A stretch of DNA of 22,891 bases. Origin: JBMYTN01 sp049604415. Its GTDB lineage: Bacteria > Pseudomonadota > Alphaproteobacteria > Rhodospirillales > Rhodospirillaceae. The notes below the pieces were generated by a model. It was not told where the DNA came from, searched no databases, and was given only the letters and a program-made list of their open reading frames with translations. This document shows, in pieces, positions 14,683 to 22,363 of the stretch (position 1 is the first letter of the stretch; each line of letters begins with the position of its first letter). The stretch spans positions 1-22,891 of the forward strand of contig JBMYTN010000057.1 in assembly GCA_049604415.1 (NCBI GenBank), written 5' to 3'. The translations under genes were made by a program, and so were the position numbers.

Positions 14683-14707
14683 ATGCCCTCACTCCACGGT
14701 CACGGAC
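14683..14707 (-). repeat. 25-bp direct repeat at the true glmS 3' end
   Basis: This is the proximal copy of the repeat also found at 13835-13859. It includes the last codons of glmS (SVTVE and stop). This conserved gene end is the target used by Tn7-like elements, which is established knowledge. No Tn7 genes are present here. Confidence 0.85.
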
Positions 14708-16515
14708 TTGGCCAGATTGCGCGGCTGGTCCACATCGGTGCCCTTAAACACCGCCGTGTGATAGGCCAATAGCTGCACCGGCACAGCATAGAGGATCGGC
14801 GCAACAAAGGACTCCAGCTTCGGCAGGATCACCGTATGGGCTGGCTTGGCACCAATCCGCCCGGCCCCTTCCGCATCGGTCATCAAAATGACCTTGCCGC
14901 CCCGGGCCACCACCTCCTGCACATTGGATGCAGTCTTTTCAAACAGCTCATCGCTGGGGGCGAGCATCACCACGGGCACCCGCTCGTCAATCAGCGCAAT
15001 CGGGCCATGTTTCATTTCCCCAGCCGCATAGCCCTCTGCGTGGATATAGCTGATTTCCTTGAGTTTTAACGCGCCTTCCATGGCGATGGCGAAGGCCGTG
15101 CCCCGGCCCAGATAAAGCACATCCCGGGCCTCAGCCACGGTCTCGGCAATGTCTTTGAGCAAATCATCATGGCGCAACACCTCGGCGATCCGGGCCGGAA
15201 CCTCGGTCAGGCTTTTGCACAGCTCGGCTTCGGTGCCATGGTCAATGGCCCCCCGCGCCCGGGCCAAGGCGATGGCCAGGCAAGCCAACACGGTCAATTG
15301 GGTGGTGAAGGCCTTCGTGGATGCCACGCCGATTTCCGGCCCGGCCAAGGTCTGGAGCACCGCATGGCTTTCCCGGGCCATGGTGCTTTCCGGCACATTG
15401 ACGATGGACAGGCAATGCAGCCCGGCCTCCCGGCAGTGGCGCAAGGCAGCCAAGGTGTCGGCGGTCTCCCCAGATTGGGAGATGAACAAGGCCACGTCGC
15501 CCTTGCGCAAGGGGGGTTCGCGATAGCGGAACTCACTGGCGGTATCCAGCTCCACCGGCAGACGGGCGACTTTCTCCAGCCAGTATTTGCCGACCAGACC
15601 GGCATAGAAGGAGGTGCCGCAGGCAATCAGGGTCACCCGCTCCACATCCTTGGGGTCAAAGGGCAGATCCGGCAGAGTGATGGTGCGCTCGGTGGGATTG
15701 AACATGCCGTTCAACGTATCGCCAATGACCTGGGGCTGTTCAAAGATCTCCTTGGCCATGAAATGCCGATAAGCACCCTTGCCGATCATCGCCCCGCTCA
15801 TGGCGGAAATATGGATCTGCCGGTCCACCGGGGTGCCCGCCGCATCATGGATCGTGACCCCACGCCGGTCTAGCACCGCCCAGTCGCCGTCCTCCAGATA
15901 GGCGATGCGTTTGGTCAAATGAGAGAGCGCCAGGGCGTCCGAACCCAGATACATTTCGCCATCACCATAGCCCACAGCCAACGGGCTGCCCTTGCGGGCG
16001 GCAAACAACATGTCGTGGGTTCCGTGAATCATAATCCCCAAGCCAAAGGCACCGCGCAGTTCCTTCAGCGCCTCCCGCACCGCCTCGACAGGCTCCAGAC
16101 CCTGGTCGAGCTTGTCATCGATCAGATGCACCACGGATTCCGTATCGGTCTCGCTTTCAAACACCCGACCCTTGGCGACCAGGGCTTCGCGGATCTCTTG
16201 GAAGTTCTCGATAATGCCGTTATGCACCGCAGCCACCCGGCCCGCCGCATGGGGATGGGCGTTGGTCTCATTGGGCACACCATGGGTGGCCCAGCGGGTA
16301 TGACCAATGCCAACAAGGCCGGACAGCGGGTCATCGCCCAAGCGCTGTTCCAGATTGGTCAGCTTGCCCTCGGCGCGACGCCGGGCAATGGCCCCGCTTT
16401 GCTCCAGCACCGCAATTCCGGCACTGTCATAACCGCGATATTCCAGGCGGCGCAGCCCTTCCACCAACAGGGGCACGGAGTCCTGTTTGCCGATGATGCC
16501 AATAATGCCGCACAT
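14689..16515 (-). CDS. glmS: Glutamine--fructose-6-phosphate aminotransferase (isomerizing)
   Basis: This 608-residue cytoplasmic enzyme makes glucosamine 6-phosphate, the first step to UDP-GlcNAc. The N-terminal glutaminase starts MCGIIGIIG, with Cys2 as nucleophile after Met removal. GHTRWATHG and the later NGIIENF complete that domain. Two sugar-isomerase (SIS) domains follow: ACGTSFYAGLVGKYW and SQSGETADTLAALR, then the EGYAAGEMKHGPIALID catalytic region. The C-terminus LAKSVTVE is the conserved family end. The ATG at 16515 was chosen because Cys must be residue 2; AAGGGGA lies five bases upstream. It lies 64 bp after glmU, a natural operon partner. Its 3' end is duplicated downstream. 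Confidence 0.97.
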   Translation of the reverse strand: MCGIIGIIGKQDSVPLLVEGLRRLEYRGYDSAGIAVLEQSGAIARRRAEGKLTNLEQRLGDDPLSGLVGIGHTRWATHGVPNETNAHPHAAGRVAAVHNGIIENFQEIREALVAKGRVFESETDTESVVHLIDDKLDQGLEPVEAVREALKELRGAFGLGIMIHGTHDMLFAARKGSPLAVGYGDGEMYLGSDALALSHLTKRIAYLEDGDWAVLDRRGVTIHDAAGTPVDRQIHISAMSGAMIGKGAYRHFMAKEIFEQPQVIGDTLNGMFNPTERTITLPDLPFDPKDVERVTLIACGTSFYAGLVGKYWLEKVARLPVELDTASEFRYREPPLRKGDVALFISQSGETADTLAALRHCREAGLHCLSIVNVPESTMARESHAVLQTLAGPEIGVASTKAFTTQLTVLACLAIALARARGAIDHGTEAELCKSLTEVPARIAEVLRHDDLLKDIAETVAEARDVLYLGRGTAFAIAMEGALKLKEISYIHAEGYAAGEMKHGPIALIDERVPVVMLAPSDELFEKTASNVQEVVARGGKVILMTDAEGAGRIGAKPAHTVILPKLESFVAPILYAVPVQLLAYHTAVFKGTDVDQPRNLAKSVTVE

Positions 16516-16579
16516 GGTAATCCCCTTGATCTCAATCCTAAACGCTCGGCCCCGCAAGCAACGCGATGGGCGGTATGGT

Positions 16580-17950
16580 TTACACTTTGCTGCTGCCAGT
16601 GCCCTTCAGGGCCGCCTTGGCCCGGCGCTGCATTTCCCGGAATTTCGCCGCCCAGCCTTCGCGCTGCTCCAGCGGCGCCCGGGTCAAGGCCAAGGAATCC
16701 GCCGGAATGGTGCCCGAAACCGCTGAACCCGCGCCGATGATCGCGCCATCGCCAATGGTCACCGGAGCGACCAAGGCGGAATTGGAGCCGATGAAGGCCC
16801 CGGCACCGATATCGGTATGGGACTTGTTATAGCCATCATAATTGCAGCAGATCGTCCCGGCCCCGACATTGGCCTTGGCCCCAACCCGGGCGTCGCCGAC
16901 ATAGGACAGATGGTTGATCTTGGCCCCGGCCTCGACCGTCGCCTTTTTGATCTCAACAAAATTGCCGATATGGGCGTCGGGGCCGATCTCTGCCCCCGGA
17001 CGCAGCCTGGCATAGGGACCGAGAATGACACCGGAGGACACATGGCAGTCCTCGAAATGGCAATAGCCCTTAATGGTCACGCCATCTTCGACGGTGACCC
17101 CAGGACCGAAGGTGGTGAAGGGACCAACCACCACATCCTGGCCCAGGCGGGTGTCATAGGAAAAGAAGACGGTGTCCGGCGCGGTGAGGGTCGCGCCCCC
17201 CTCCATGGCAATCCGGCGCAGGCGGGCTTGGGCCACGGCCTCCGCTGCGGCGAGATCAACCCGGGAGTTCACCCCCATCATGTCGGCCTCGGCCCCTTCG
17301 ACCACCGCGCAGCGCTGTCCGGCGGCCCGGGCCAGGGCAACCAGATCGGTCAAATAATATTCGCCCTTGGCATTATCATTGCCGACCTTGTCCAGCAGCG
17401 GGAACAGCAAGGCCCCATCCACCGCCATGACCCCGGAATTGCACAATGGCACTGCCAATTGCGCCGGCGTGGCATCTTTGGCCTCAACAATCGCCTCCAG
17501 GGATCCGTCGGCTGCCGTGATCAGGCGACCATAGGCTCCGGGGTCGTCGGGGCGAAAGCCAAGCACGACCACAGCGGCGTCCTTGCGGGCCGTAATCATC
17601 TTGGCCAGCACTTCGGTCGGGATCAGCGGCGTATCGCCATAGAGGATCAGCACCGTTTGCGGCGGATTGGCTTCCAACTCCGAGCGTGCCTGCTGGACCG
17701 CGTGGCCGGTGCCCAGACGGTCGGCCTGGATGACGCAGGGATGCGGAGCCAAGGCGGCAGCCACGCTGGCCATTTCCGGTTCCGGACCGATGACCCCGAC
17801 CATGCGGCTGGCCTGGAGAGCGGCGGCGGTGGCGGCCACGGCGGCGACCATGGGACGCCCGGCAATGGGATGGAGCACCTTGGGCAGGGCCGATTTCATC
17901 CGGGTGCCTTTTCCGGCGGCCAGGATGACAACAGCAAGATCAGAAGACAT
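16580..17950 (-). CDS. glmU: Bifunctional UDP-GlcNAc pyrophosphorylase / glucosamine-1-phosphate acetyltransferase
   Basis: This 456-residue enzyme catalyses the last two steps to UDP-GlcNAc for peptidoglycan and lipid A. The N-terminal uridyltransferase has LAAGKGTRMKSALPKVLH (residues 10-27), YGDTPL and the EGAEADMMGVNSR end of the domain. The C-terminal left-handed beta helix shows hexapeptide repeats (GPFTTFGPGVTVEDGVTI onward), GNFVEIKKA, HLSYVGDARVG and NYDGYNKSHT with the acetyl-transfer residues. The length is normal. The ATG at 17950 has no strong SD, so translation may rely on coupling with the preceding gene 96 bp away. It lies directly before glmS. Confidence 0.97.
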   Translation of the reverse strand: MSSDLAVVILAAGKGTRMKSALPKVLHPIAGRPMVAAVAATAAALQASRMVGVIGPEPEMASVAAALAPHPCVIQADRLGTGHAVQQARSELEANPPQTVLILYGDTPLIPTEVLAKMITARKDAAVVVLGFRPDDPGAYGRLITAADGSLEAIVEAKDATPAQLAVPLCNSGVMAVDGALLFPLLDKVGNDNAKGEYYLTDLVALARAAGQRCAVVEGAEADMMGVNSRVDLAAAEAVAQARLRRIAMEGGATLTAPDTVFFSYDTRLGQDVVVGPFTTFGPGVTVEDGVTIKGYCHFEDCHVSSGVILGPYARLRPGAEIGPDAHIGNFVEIKKATVEAGAKINHLSYVGDARVGAKANVGAGTICCNYDGYNKSHTDIGAGAFIGSNSALVAPVTIGDGAIIGAGSAVSGTIPADSLALTRAPLEQREGWAAKFREMQRRAKAALKGTGSSKV

Positions 17951-18046
17951 GGTTACACAGCAGTCCTAGTGAACAGGGGCAAGGCGGCTTTTGGCGCGTG
18001 CACTGCAACATGCCAAAAAATCCGCGCCGGGCAAAATCACCTTGAG

Positions 18047-19327
18047 TTACGGATTGTTGCCAGAGATGGCCTGTTCTATCACCGGTAAAACAGCCTCTCC
18101 GCTTCCGCCACCGGTGAATAAGAATCCGGGGACTCCAGCGGCCTCTGCGGCCTCAATATCCGAGGTCTTATCACCGATCAAAAAGCTGCCTTCCAGGGTC
18201 ACGGGCCAGCTGGCCATCAGATCAAGCAGCATGCCCGGCCCCGGCTTACGGCGCTCGCTGACCCGGGTATAGGCCGGGATGTCGCCTTCGGGGTGGAACG
18301 GGCAATATTCAAAGGCATCGATATGGGCCCCGAAACGCCGCAAATGGGCCTGCATCCAGCCATGCAAGGCCACCACATCGCTTTCTTGGTAATAGCCCCG
18401 GGCAATGCCCGCCTGATTCGTCACGACAAAGACGTAATAGCCCGCATCGTTCAGAGCCTTGATGCCCTCAATGATGCCGGGCACCCAGTCCACTTGGTCG
18501 GGGCGGTAGATATAGCCGTGATCCACATTGATGATGCCATCGCGATCTAGAAAGGCTGCCTTGCGACGGCGATAGGCTGGCATCAGGGTCTGCGCCCGCT
18601 CAAAATCGGTGGGAATGCCGATATCGATAAAAAAGCCGTCATAGGCCCTGGCCAGTAACCGGCCTTCGGCGGCCAGGGCCGGAAAAATCTCAGCCTCCAG
18701 GGAACAGGGCAGAGTCCCAATCCGCTCCACCACCTGTTTGCGGAACAGATAGATCCCGGCATTGATCGGCCCAGAAGCCCCGTCTTCGGGCATCCGGAAG
18801 GCGGTCACCCGCCCGGTCGGATCGGTTTCGACGACCCCATAGCGGTTGCCCTCGGGCGGCGGTCGCAGGGCCATTTTGCCGATCCAGCGGGTCTCGCTTT
18901 CCTCCGCTGGCCCCTCGACTGATAGGGTCACCAGATCCAGGACATTGAAATCCAGAACGGAATCGCCGTTGCACAGAAAGAACAGGTCGTCGAGGTAATC
19001 CTTGGCATAGACCAGCGCGCCGCCGGTTCCGGCTTGTTCCGGCTCGACCACGGCAGAGATTTTGGCCCCCAGCCGCTCCGTGCCGTGATAGCGGTCCGCA
19101 ATCTGATCGGCGCGATAACCACAGGACAGCAGGATCTTGGTGCAGCCATGGCGGGCGAACAGCTCGATCAAATAATCCAGGAACGGACGGTCGCCGACCT
19201 GGAGCATGGGTTTGGGGGTTGCTTTGGTCAGGTCCCCCAAACGGGTTCCCATGCCGCCGACCAGGATCACCGCCTGAGACGGGACCGCCTGGTCAGAAGG
19301 GCCGTCGGCGCCGGACGCCTCGGTCAT
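18047..19327 (-). CDS. Fusion: heptose-1-phosphate guanylyltransferase (HddC-like) + heptose bisphosphate phosphatase (GmhB-like)
   Basis: This is a 426-residue two-domain protein. Residues 17-250 are a sugar-phosphate nucleotidyltransferase: VILVGGMGTRLGDLTKATPKPM, the FLCNGDSVLDF metal site and INAGIYLF. Residues 256-420 are a HAD phosphatase of the GmhB/HisB type: FLDRDGIIN with Asp261 and Asp263, VVTNQAGIARG, RRKPGPGMLLDL and FLIGDKTSDIEAA. The two would act in the same pathway, the phosphatase removing the 7-phosphate and the transferase adding GMP. The ATG at 19327 has AGAGGA ten bases upstream; a TTG three codons earlier is too close. Cys342 of the zinc loop is kept, but other zinc ligands known in E. 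coli GmhB are not seen. The GDP choice is inferred from family and neighbours. Confidence 0.85.
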   Translation of the reverse strand: MTEASGADGPSDQAVPSQAVILVGGMGTRLGDLTKATPKPMLQVGDRPFLDYLIELFARHGCTKILLSCGYRADQIADRYHGTERLGAKISAVVEPEQAGTGGALVYAKDYLDDLFFLCNGDSVLDFNVLDLVTLSVEGPAEESETRWIGKMALRPPPEGNRYGVVETDPTGRVTAFRMPEDGASGPINAGIYLFRKQVVERIGTLPCSLEAEIFPALAAEGRLLARAYDGFFIDIGIPTDFERAQTLMPAYRRRKAAFLDRDGIINVDHGYIYRPDQVDWVPGIIEGIKALNDAGYYVFVVTNQAGIARGYYQESDVVALHGWMQAHLRRFGAHIDAFEYCPFHPEGDIPAYTRVSERRKPGPGMLLDLMASWPVTLEGSFLIGDKTSDIEAAEAAGVPGFLFTGGGSGEAVLPVIEQAISGNNP

Positions 19328-19366
19328 GGTGATCAAGTCCTCTAAGTGCCAAGAACAACGCGATGT

Positions 19367-20368
19367 TTACAGCATCGCCTCATCGGGTTCATAGACCACC
19401 ACGCGTGATCCATCCATATCAATCTCGCAGGCCACTTTGACCAGCTTGTCCAGACGGCGCATGACCTCGGGCTTGCGGGCCGGATCAACCAGGAACACCA
19501 TAAAGCCGCCGCCGCCAGCCCCGAGCAGCTTACCGCCATAGGCCCCGCCAGCCCGAGCCTCGTCATAGATCTGATCAATCTCTGGCAAGGTCACCGCATC
19601 GGACAGGCTGCGCTTGATCATCCAGCTCTCATGGAGCATCTCGCCGAGATCCCGGACAATATCGCCGCCCTCGGACAGCCGCTTTTCGCATTCATCGACC
19701 ATCGCCATCATCCGCAGGATGCTTTTCTCTTTCTCCAGCAGATTGGCGATCTTTTTCTCCGCCACTTGAGTGGCGAAACGGGAAATGCCGGTGAAGACCA
19801 TGATCAAGCCGTCGGTCAGCTTTTTGCGCTGCTCGGCTTTCACGATCATGGTCTTGCGGGAAAAACTGCCGTCACGGTGAAAATCGAAGCGGTTAAAGCC
19901 ACCAAAGGCCGCCCAGAGCTGATCCTGGGAGCCAACATTCTCCTGGATCACGTCCTGTTCGATGCGGATCGCTTCCTTGGCCAGCATTTCCTTAGAGGCC
20001 ATCCGTCCTTCCAGGGCATAGAGCCCGTTGAGCAGACCGACGGTAAAGGACGAGGAAGAACCCAGACCAGACCGGGCTGGCAGGTCGCCGTCATGGTGCA
20101 GCTCGATGCCGTCGGTCACCCCATGGTCTAAAAACACATGGCGGACCGCTGGATGTTCAATGGCTTCCACATCCCGGACGTTTTCCACCCGGGAATAGAT
20201 GATCCGATGCTTGTGATCGAAGAAGGGCGGCAATTTGCGCAAGGAGATGTAGCAATATTTGTTGATGGCAAAGCCGAGCACACAGCCCCCATGCTGCTCA
20301 AACCAGCGCGGATAATCCGATCCGCCGCCAAACAGGGAAATCCGGAAGGGTGTTCTGGTGATAATCAA
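19367..20368 (-). CDS. hddA: D-glycero-alpha-D-manno-heptose-7-phosphate kinase-like GHMP kinase
   Basis: This GHMP-superfamily kinase of 333 residues phosphorylates C1 of heptose 7-phosphate in the GDP-heptose pathway. It starts IITRTPFRISLFGGGSDYP, and the ATP loop is LPARSGLGSSSSFTVGLL. EENVGSQDQ-like VIQENVGSQDQLWAAFGG and the C-terminal GAGGGGFMVFLV are family hallmarks. The start is not ATG. TTG at 20368 gives the usual family N-terminus and has AAGGAG nine bases upstream; TTG at 20377 touches that site. It is the first gene of the minus-strand group hddA, hddC-gmhB, glmU, glmS and is 39 bp from the fusion gene. It is divergent from gmhA. Confidence 0.88.
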   Translation of the reverse strand: MIITRTPFRISLFGGGSDYPRWFEQHGGCVLGFAINKYCYISLRKLPPFFDHKHRIIYSRVENVRDVEAIEHPAVRHVFLDHGVTDGIELHHDGDLPARSGLGSSSSFTVGLLNGLYALEGRMASKEMLAKEAIRIEQDVIQENVGSQDQLWAAFGGFNRFDFHRDGSFSRKTMIVKAEQRKKLTDGLIMVFTGISRFATQVAEKKIANLLEKEKSILRMMAMVDECEKRLSEGGDIVRDLGEMLHESWMIKRSLSDAVTLPEIDQIYDEARAGGAYGGKLLGAGGGGFMVFLVDPARKPEVMRRLDKLVKVACEIDMDGSRVVVYEPDEAML

Positions 20369-20592
20369 ACCCGCCAACTCCTTCTCAATAAGGCGCGCTT
20401 CATTGAAATGACTGACGCCAGACTAGTCTGATCCGGTTGCGGAAGGCTATAGGCTGCGGTGACAATTTAACGAATGACGTCACCGAGCAGAAGCATCTGT
20501 GATCCAAGCGGTGCCCTTGATCTTCTAAGCCCGCACTGGCATCAATTCATCGCCTCTTACCGCCCCCCTTCTGCCCTCAAGGATGCCCGATC
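20369..20592. promoter_or_regulatory. Divergent promoter region between hddA and gmhA
   Basis: This 224-bp gap should hold promoters for both halves of the heptose pathway. A TATAGC-like box on the minus strand near 20450 is possible. No confident -35/-10 pair or operator was assigned. No small gene is seen. Confidence 0.4.
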
Positions 20593-21189
20593 ATGGCTTC
20601 AGCCGACAAACCCGACCTGTCCGGAACCTGGACCGCCTATCTTGAGGAAAGCCTGAGCGTGCTGGAGGCCGTGCGGACCAGCGTCGATCCGGCTGAGGTC
20701 GACAAAGTGGTCGCCGTGATGACCGAGAGCCTGGCCAAAGACCTACCGCTGCTGGTCTGCGGCAATGGCGGCTCAGCCTCCGATGCCATGCACATCACCG
20801 GCGAGCTGGTCGGTCGGTTTTTGGAAGAACGCCGCGCCCTGAATGTGATCTGCTTGTCCTCCAACCCGGCGGTTCTGACCGCTTGGTCCAATGATTATTC
20901 CTATGACACAGTGTTTTCCCGCCAGACCGAGGCCTATGCCCGCCCCGGTGGCTGCATTCTGGGTATCAGCACCAGCGGCAATTCCAACAATGTTATTGAA
21001 GCCTTCAAGGTCGCCAAGGCGCGCGGCATGATTACCGTCGGGTTGACCGGCCAGGGCGGTGGCAAAATGGCCCCGTTTTGCGACTACCGCCTGGAGGCCC
21101 CGTCGAAGAGCACACCCCTGATCCAACAGGTCCATATCGTGCTGTATCACTATCTCTGTGCCCGCATGGAAGTCCTGTTAAAGGGATGA
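20593..21189 (+). CDS. gmhA: Sedoheptulose-7-phosphate isomerase
   Basis: This 198-residue SIS-fold enzyme converts sedoheptulose 7-phosphate to D-glycero-D-manno-heptose 7-phosphate, the first step to nucleotide-activated heptose. The phosphate-binding CGNGGSASDAMH near residue 56 is followed by ITGELVGRF with the catalytic Glu. The second SIS site is GISTSGNSNNVIEA, and the late QQVHIVLYHYLC carries the catalytic His. The ATG at 20593 has AAGGA nine bases upstream. It faces away from hddA, so the pathway is split over a divergent pair of transcripts. The two downstream plus-strand genes could be co-transcribed, though a 92-bp gap with a possible promoter intervenes. Confidence 0.93.
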   Translation: MASADKPDLSGTWTAYLEESLSVLEAVRTSVDPAEVDKVVAVMTESLAKDLPLLVCGNGGSASDAMHITGELVGRFLEERRALNVICLSSNPAVLTAWSNDYSYDTVFSRQTEAYARPGGCILGISTSGNSNNVIEAFKVAKARGMITVGLTGQGGGKMAPFCDYRLEAPSKSTPLIQQVHIVLYHYLCARMEVLLKG

Positions 21190-21236
21190 AAACAACCTGA
21201 AACGGGTGAAATTCGTTCATTGCGCGAATAATATTG

Positions 21237-21242
21237 TATACT
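21237..21242 (+). promoter_or_regulatory. Possible -10 box TATACT
   Basis: TATACT lies 39 bp before the start of the membrane protein gene, in a short AT-rich stretch after gmhA. No good -35 hexamer at standard spacing was found, so this is tentative. Confidence 0.3.
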
Positions 21243-21281
21243 CTCCAAAAGCACCGGAACGCATTTGGAGTGACCCGCGCA

Positions 21282-22313
21282 ATGACCGATCCGACCGACA
21301 CAGGCAGCACGTCCTCCCCGTCCGACCAGACCCCGCCTTCGCCGCCGCAGAAACAAAAAAACCGCTCTGGTGATCAAGATGCCCTGCTGTCAAAGCAGGC
21401 CCATCCGCTCTATCACCAGACGCTCCAAGATGTTCTGACCCTGACCGAATATGCCAATGAGGCCGGAAAAGCCCTGCCCCAAGAGATCATTCCAGATCTC
21501 TCAGCACTGCTCTCCATGCATCAGGACAAAGCCGCTGACCATGCGCCGACCGTCGGCCAATTGACCCTGGCGCTCTCGGTCTTGAGCCGGTTGAATGCGG
21601 CCCTGACACCGGTCAGCCCCGGCGGCATTGAAGCCAGCAATCTGCAACGCAATAAGACCCTAAAAACCATTGCCCGTCTGGGATTTTGGAGCTTGGCGGT
21701 CACCATCCTGTCAGCCGTTCTCTATTACGGCATGGGTGAAAAATCCCACGCGGACAAAGGCTGGTATTTCCTGTCGATCCTGATCCTGCAAATCCACCTG
21801 CTGACGGCGGCCGGATTGGGGGCGGCGTTTTACGCCCTGCAATCGGCGCGGCCCTATATTCGCGACCTAACCTTCGATCCGCGCTACAATTCGGTTTATG
21901 TCATGCGGTTCATGTTTGGGGTGATGGCGGGCTATATTCTGTCCCAGGTTCCCCCGGAATGGCTGGGCCTCAGCGTCCAGCAACTTGATAGCCCGCTCAA
22001 CCCAACCGGAGCCTCTGCCCAAGCAACGAACCATGAGCTTTGGACGTTCTACCGCGCAGCCATGGCCTTTCTGGGGGCCTTTGCCGCTGACAATGTGTCT
22101 GCCGCGATGAACCGGGTGACGGAAACCTTCCTGGCCGCCATTGAAGGCAATTCCAAAGCCCGCTTCCAGGCCGAGGCCAAGGCGTCCGCGCAACAGGATT
22201 TGTTGGTGCGCACCACCCAGTTGAGCCAAGCCATTGACGACATCAAGCCCGGTGACAAGCCCGAGGAGATCCAGCAAAAACTGCGCAGCTCTTTGCAAAA
22301 CATCACCCCCTGA
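21282..22313 (+). CDS. Multi-pass membrane protein of unknown function
   Basis: This is a 343-residue protein. Residues 1-35 are rich in Ser, Pro and Gln and probably disordered. Residues 36-125 are helical and soluble. Hydrophobic segments lie at about 131-150, 161-187, 205-224 and 255-275, the last being weaker. The C-terminal 60 residues (EGNSKARFQAEAKASAQQ onward) look helical and may form a coiled coil. RPYIRDLTFDPRYNSVYVMRF between the second and third segments is a distinctive conserved-looking block. No known domain was recognised. The ATG at 21282 has GGAG 11 bases upstream; an in-frame GTG at 21270 is an alternative. Confidence 0.75.
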   Translation: MTDPTDTGSTSSPSDQTPPSPPQKQKNRSGDQDALLSKQAHPLYHQTLQDVLTLTEYANEAGKALPQEIIPDLSALLSMHQDKAADHAPTVGQLTLALSVLSRLNAALTPVSPGGIEASNLQRNKTLKTIARLGFWSLAVTILSAVLYYGMGEKSHADKGWYFLSILILQIHLLTAAGLGAAFYALQSARPYIRDLTFDPRYNSVYVMRFMFGVMAGYILSQVPPEWLGLSVQQLDSPLNPTGASAQATNHELWTFYRAAMAFLGAFAADNVSAAMNRVTETFLAAIEGNSKARFQAEAKASAQQDLLVRTTQLSQAIDDIKPGDKPEEIQQKLRSSLQNITP

Positions 22314-22363
22314 CGGGGTCAAAGTTTGGTACAAGGCCGCGTTGTTAAGGCTGGAGACCAACC

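Noticed and set aside
13835..14707. Tn7 insertion
   Set aside because: Tn7 inserts downstream of glmS without copying its coding end, and no tns genes or Tn7-type ends are seen. Only an analogy to the target site is kept.
16817..18088. Long plus-strand open frame opposite glmU
   Set aside because: It is a shadow of glmU; no domain and no start signal.
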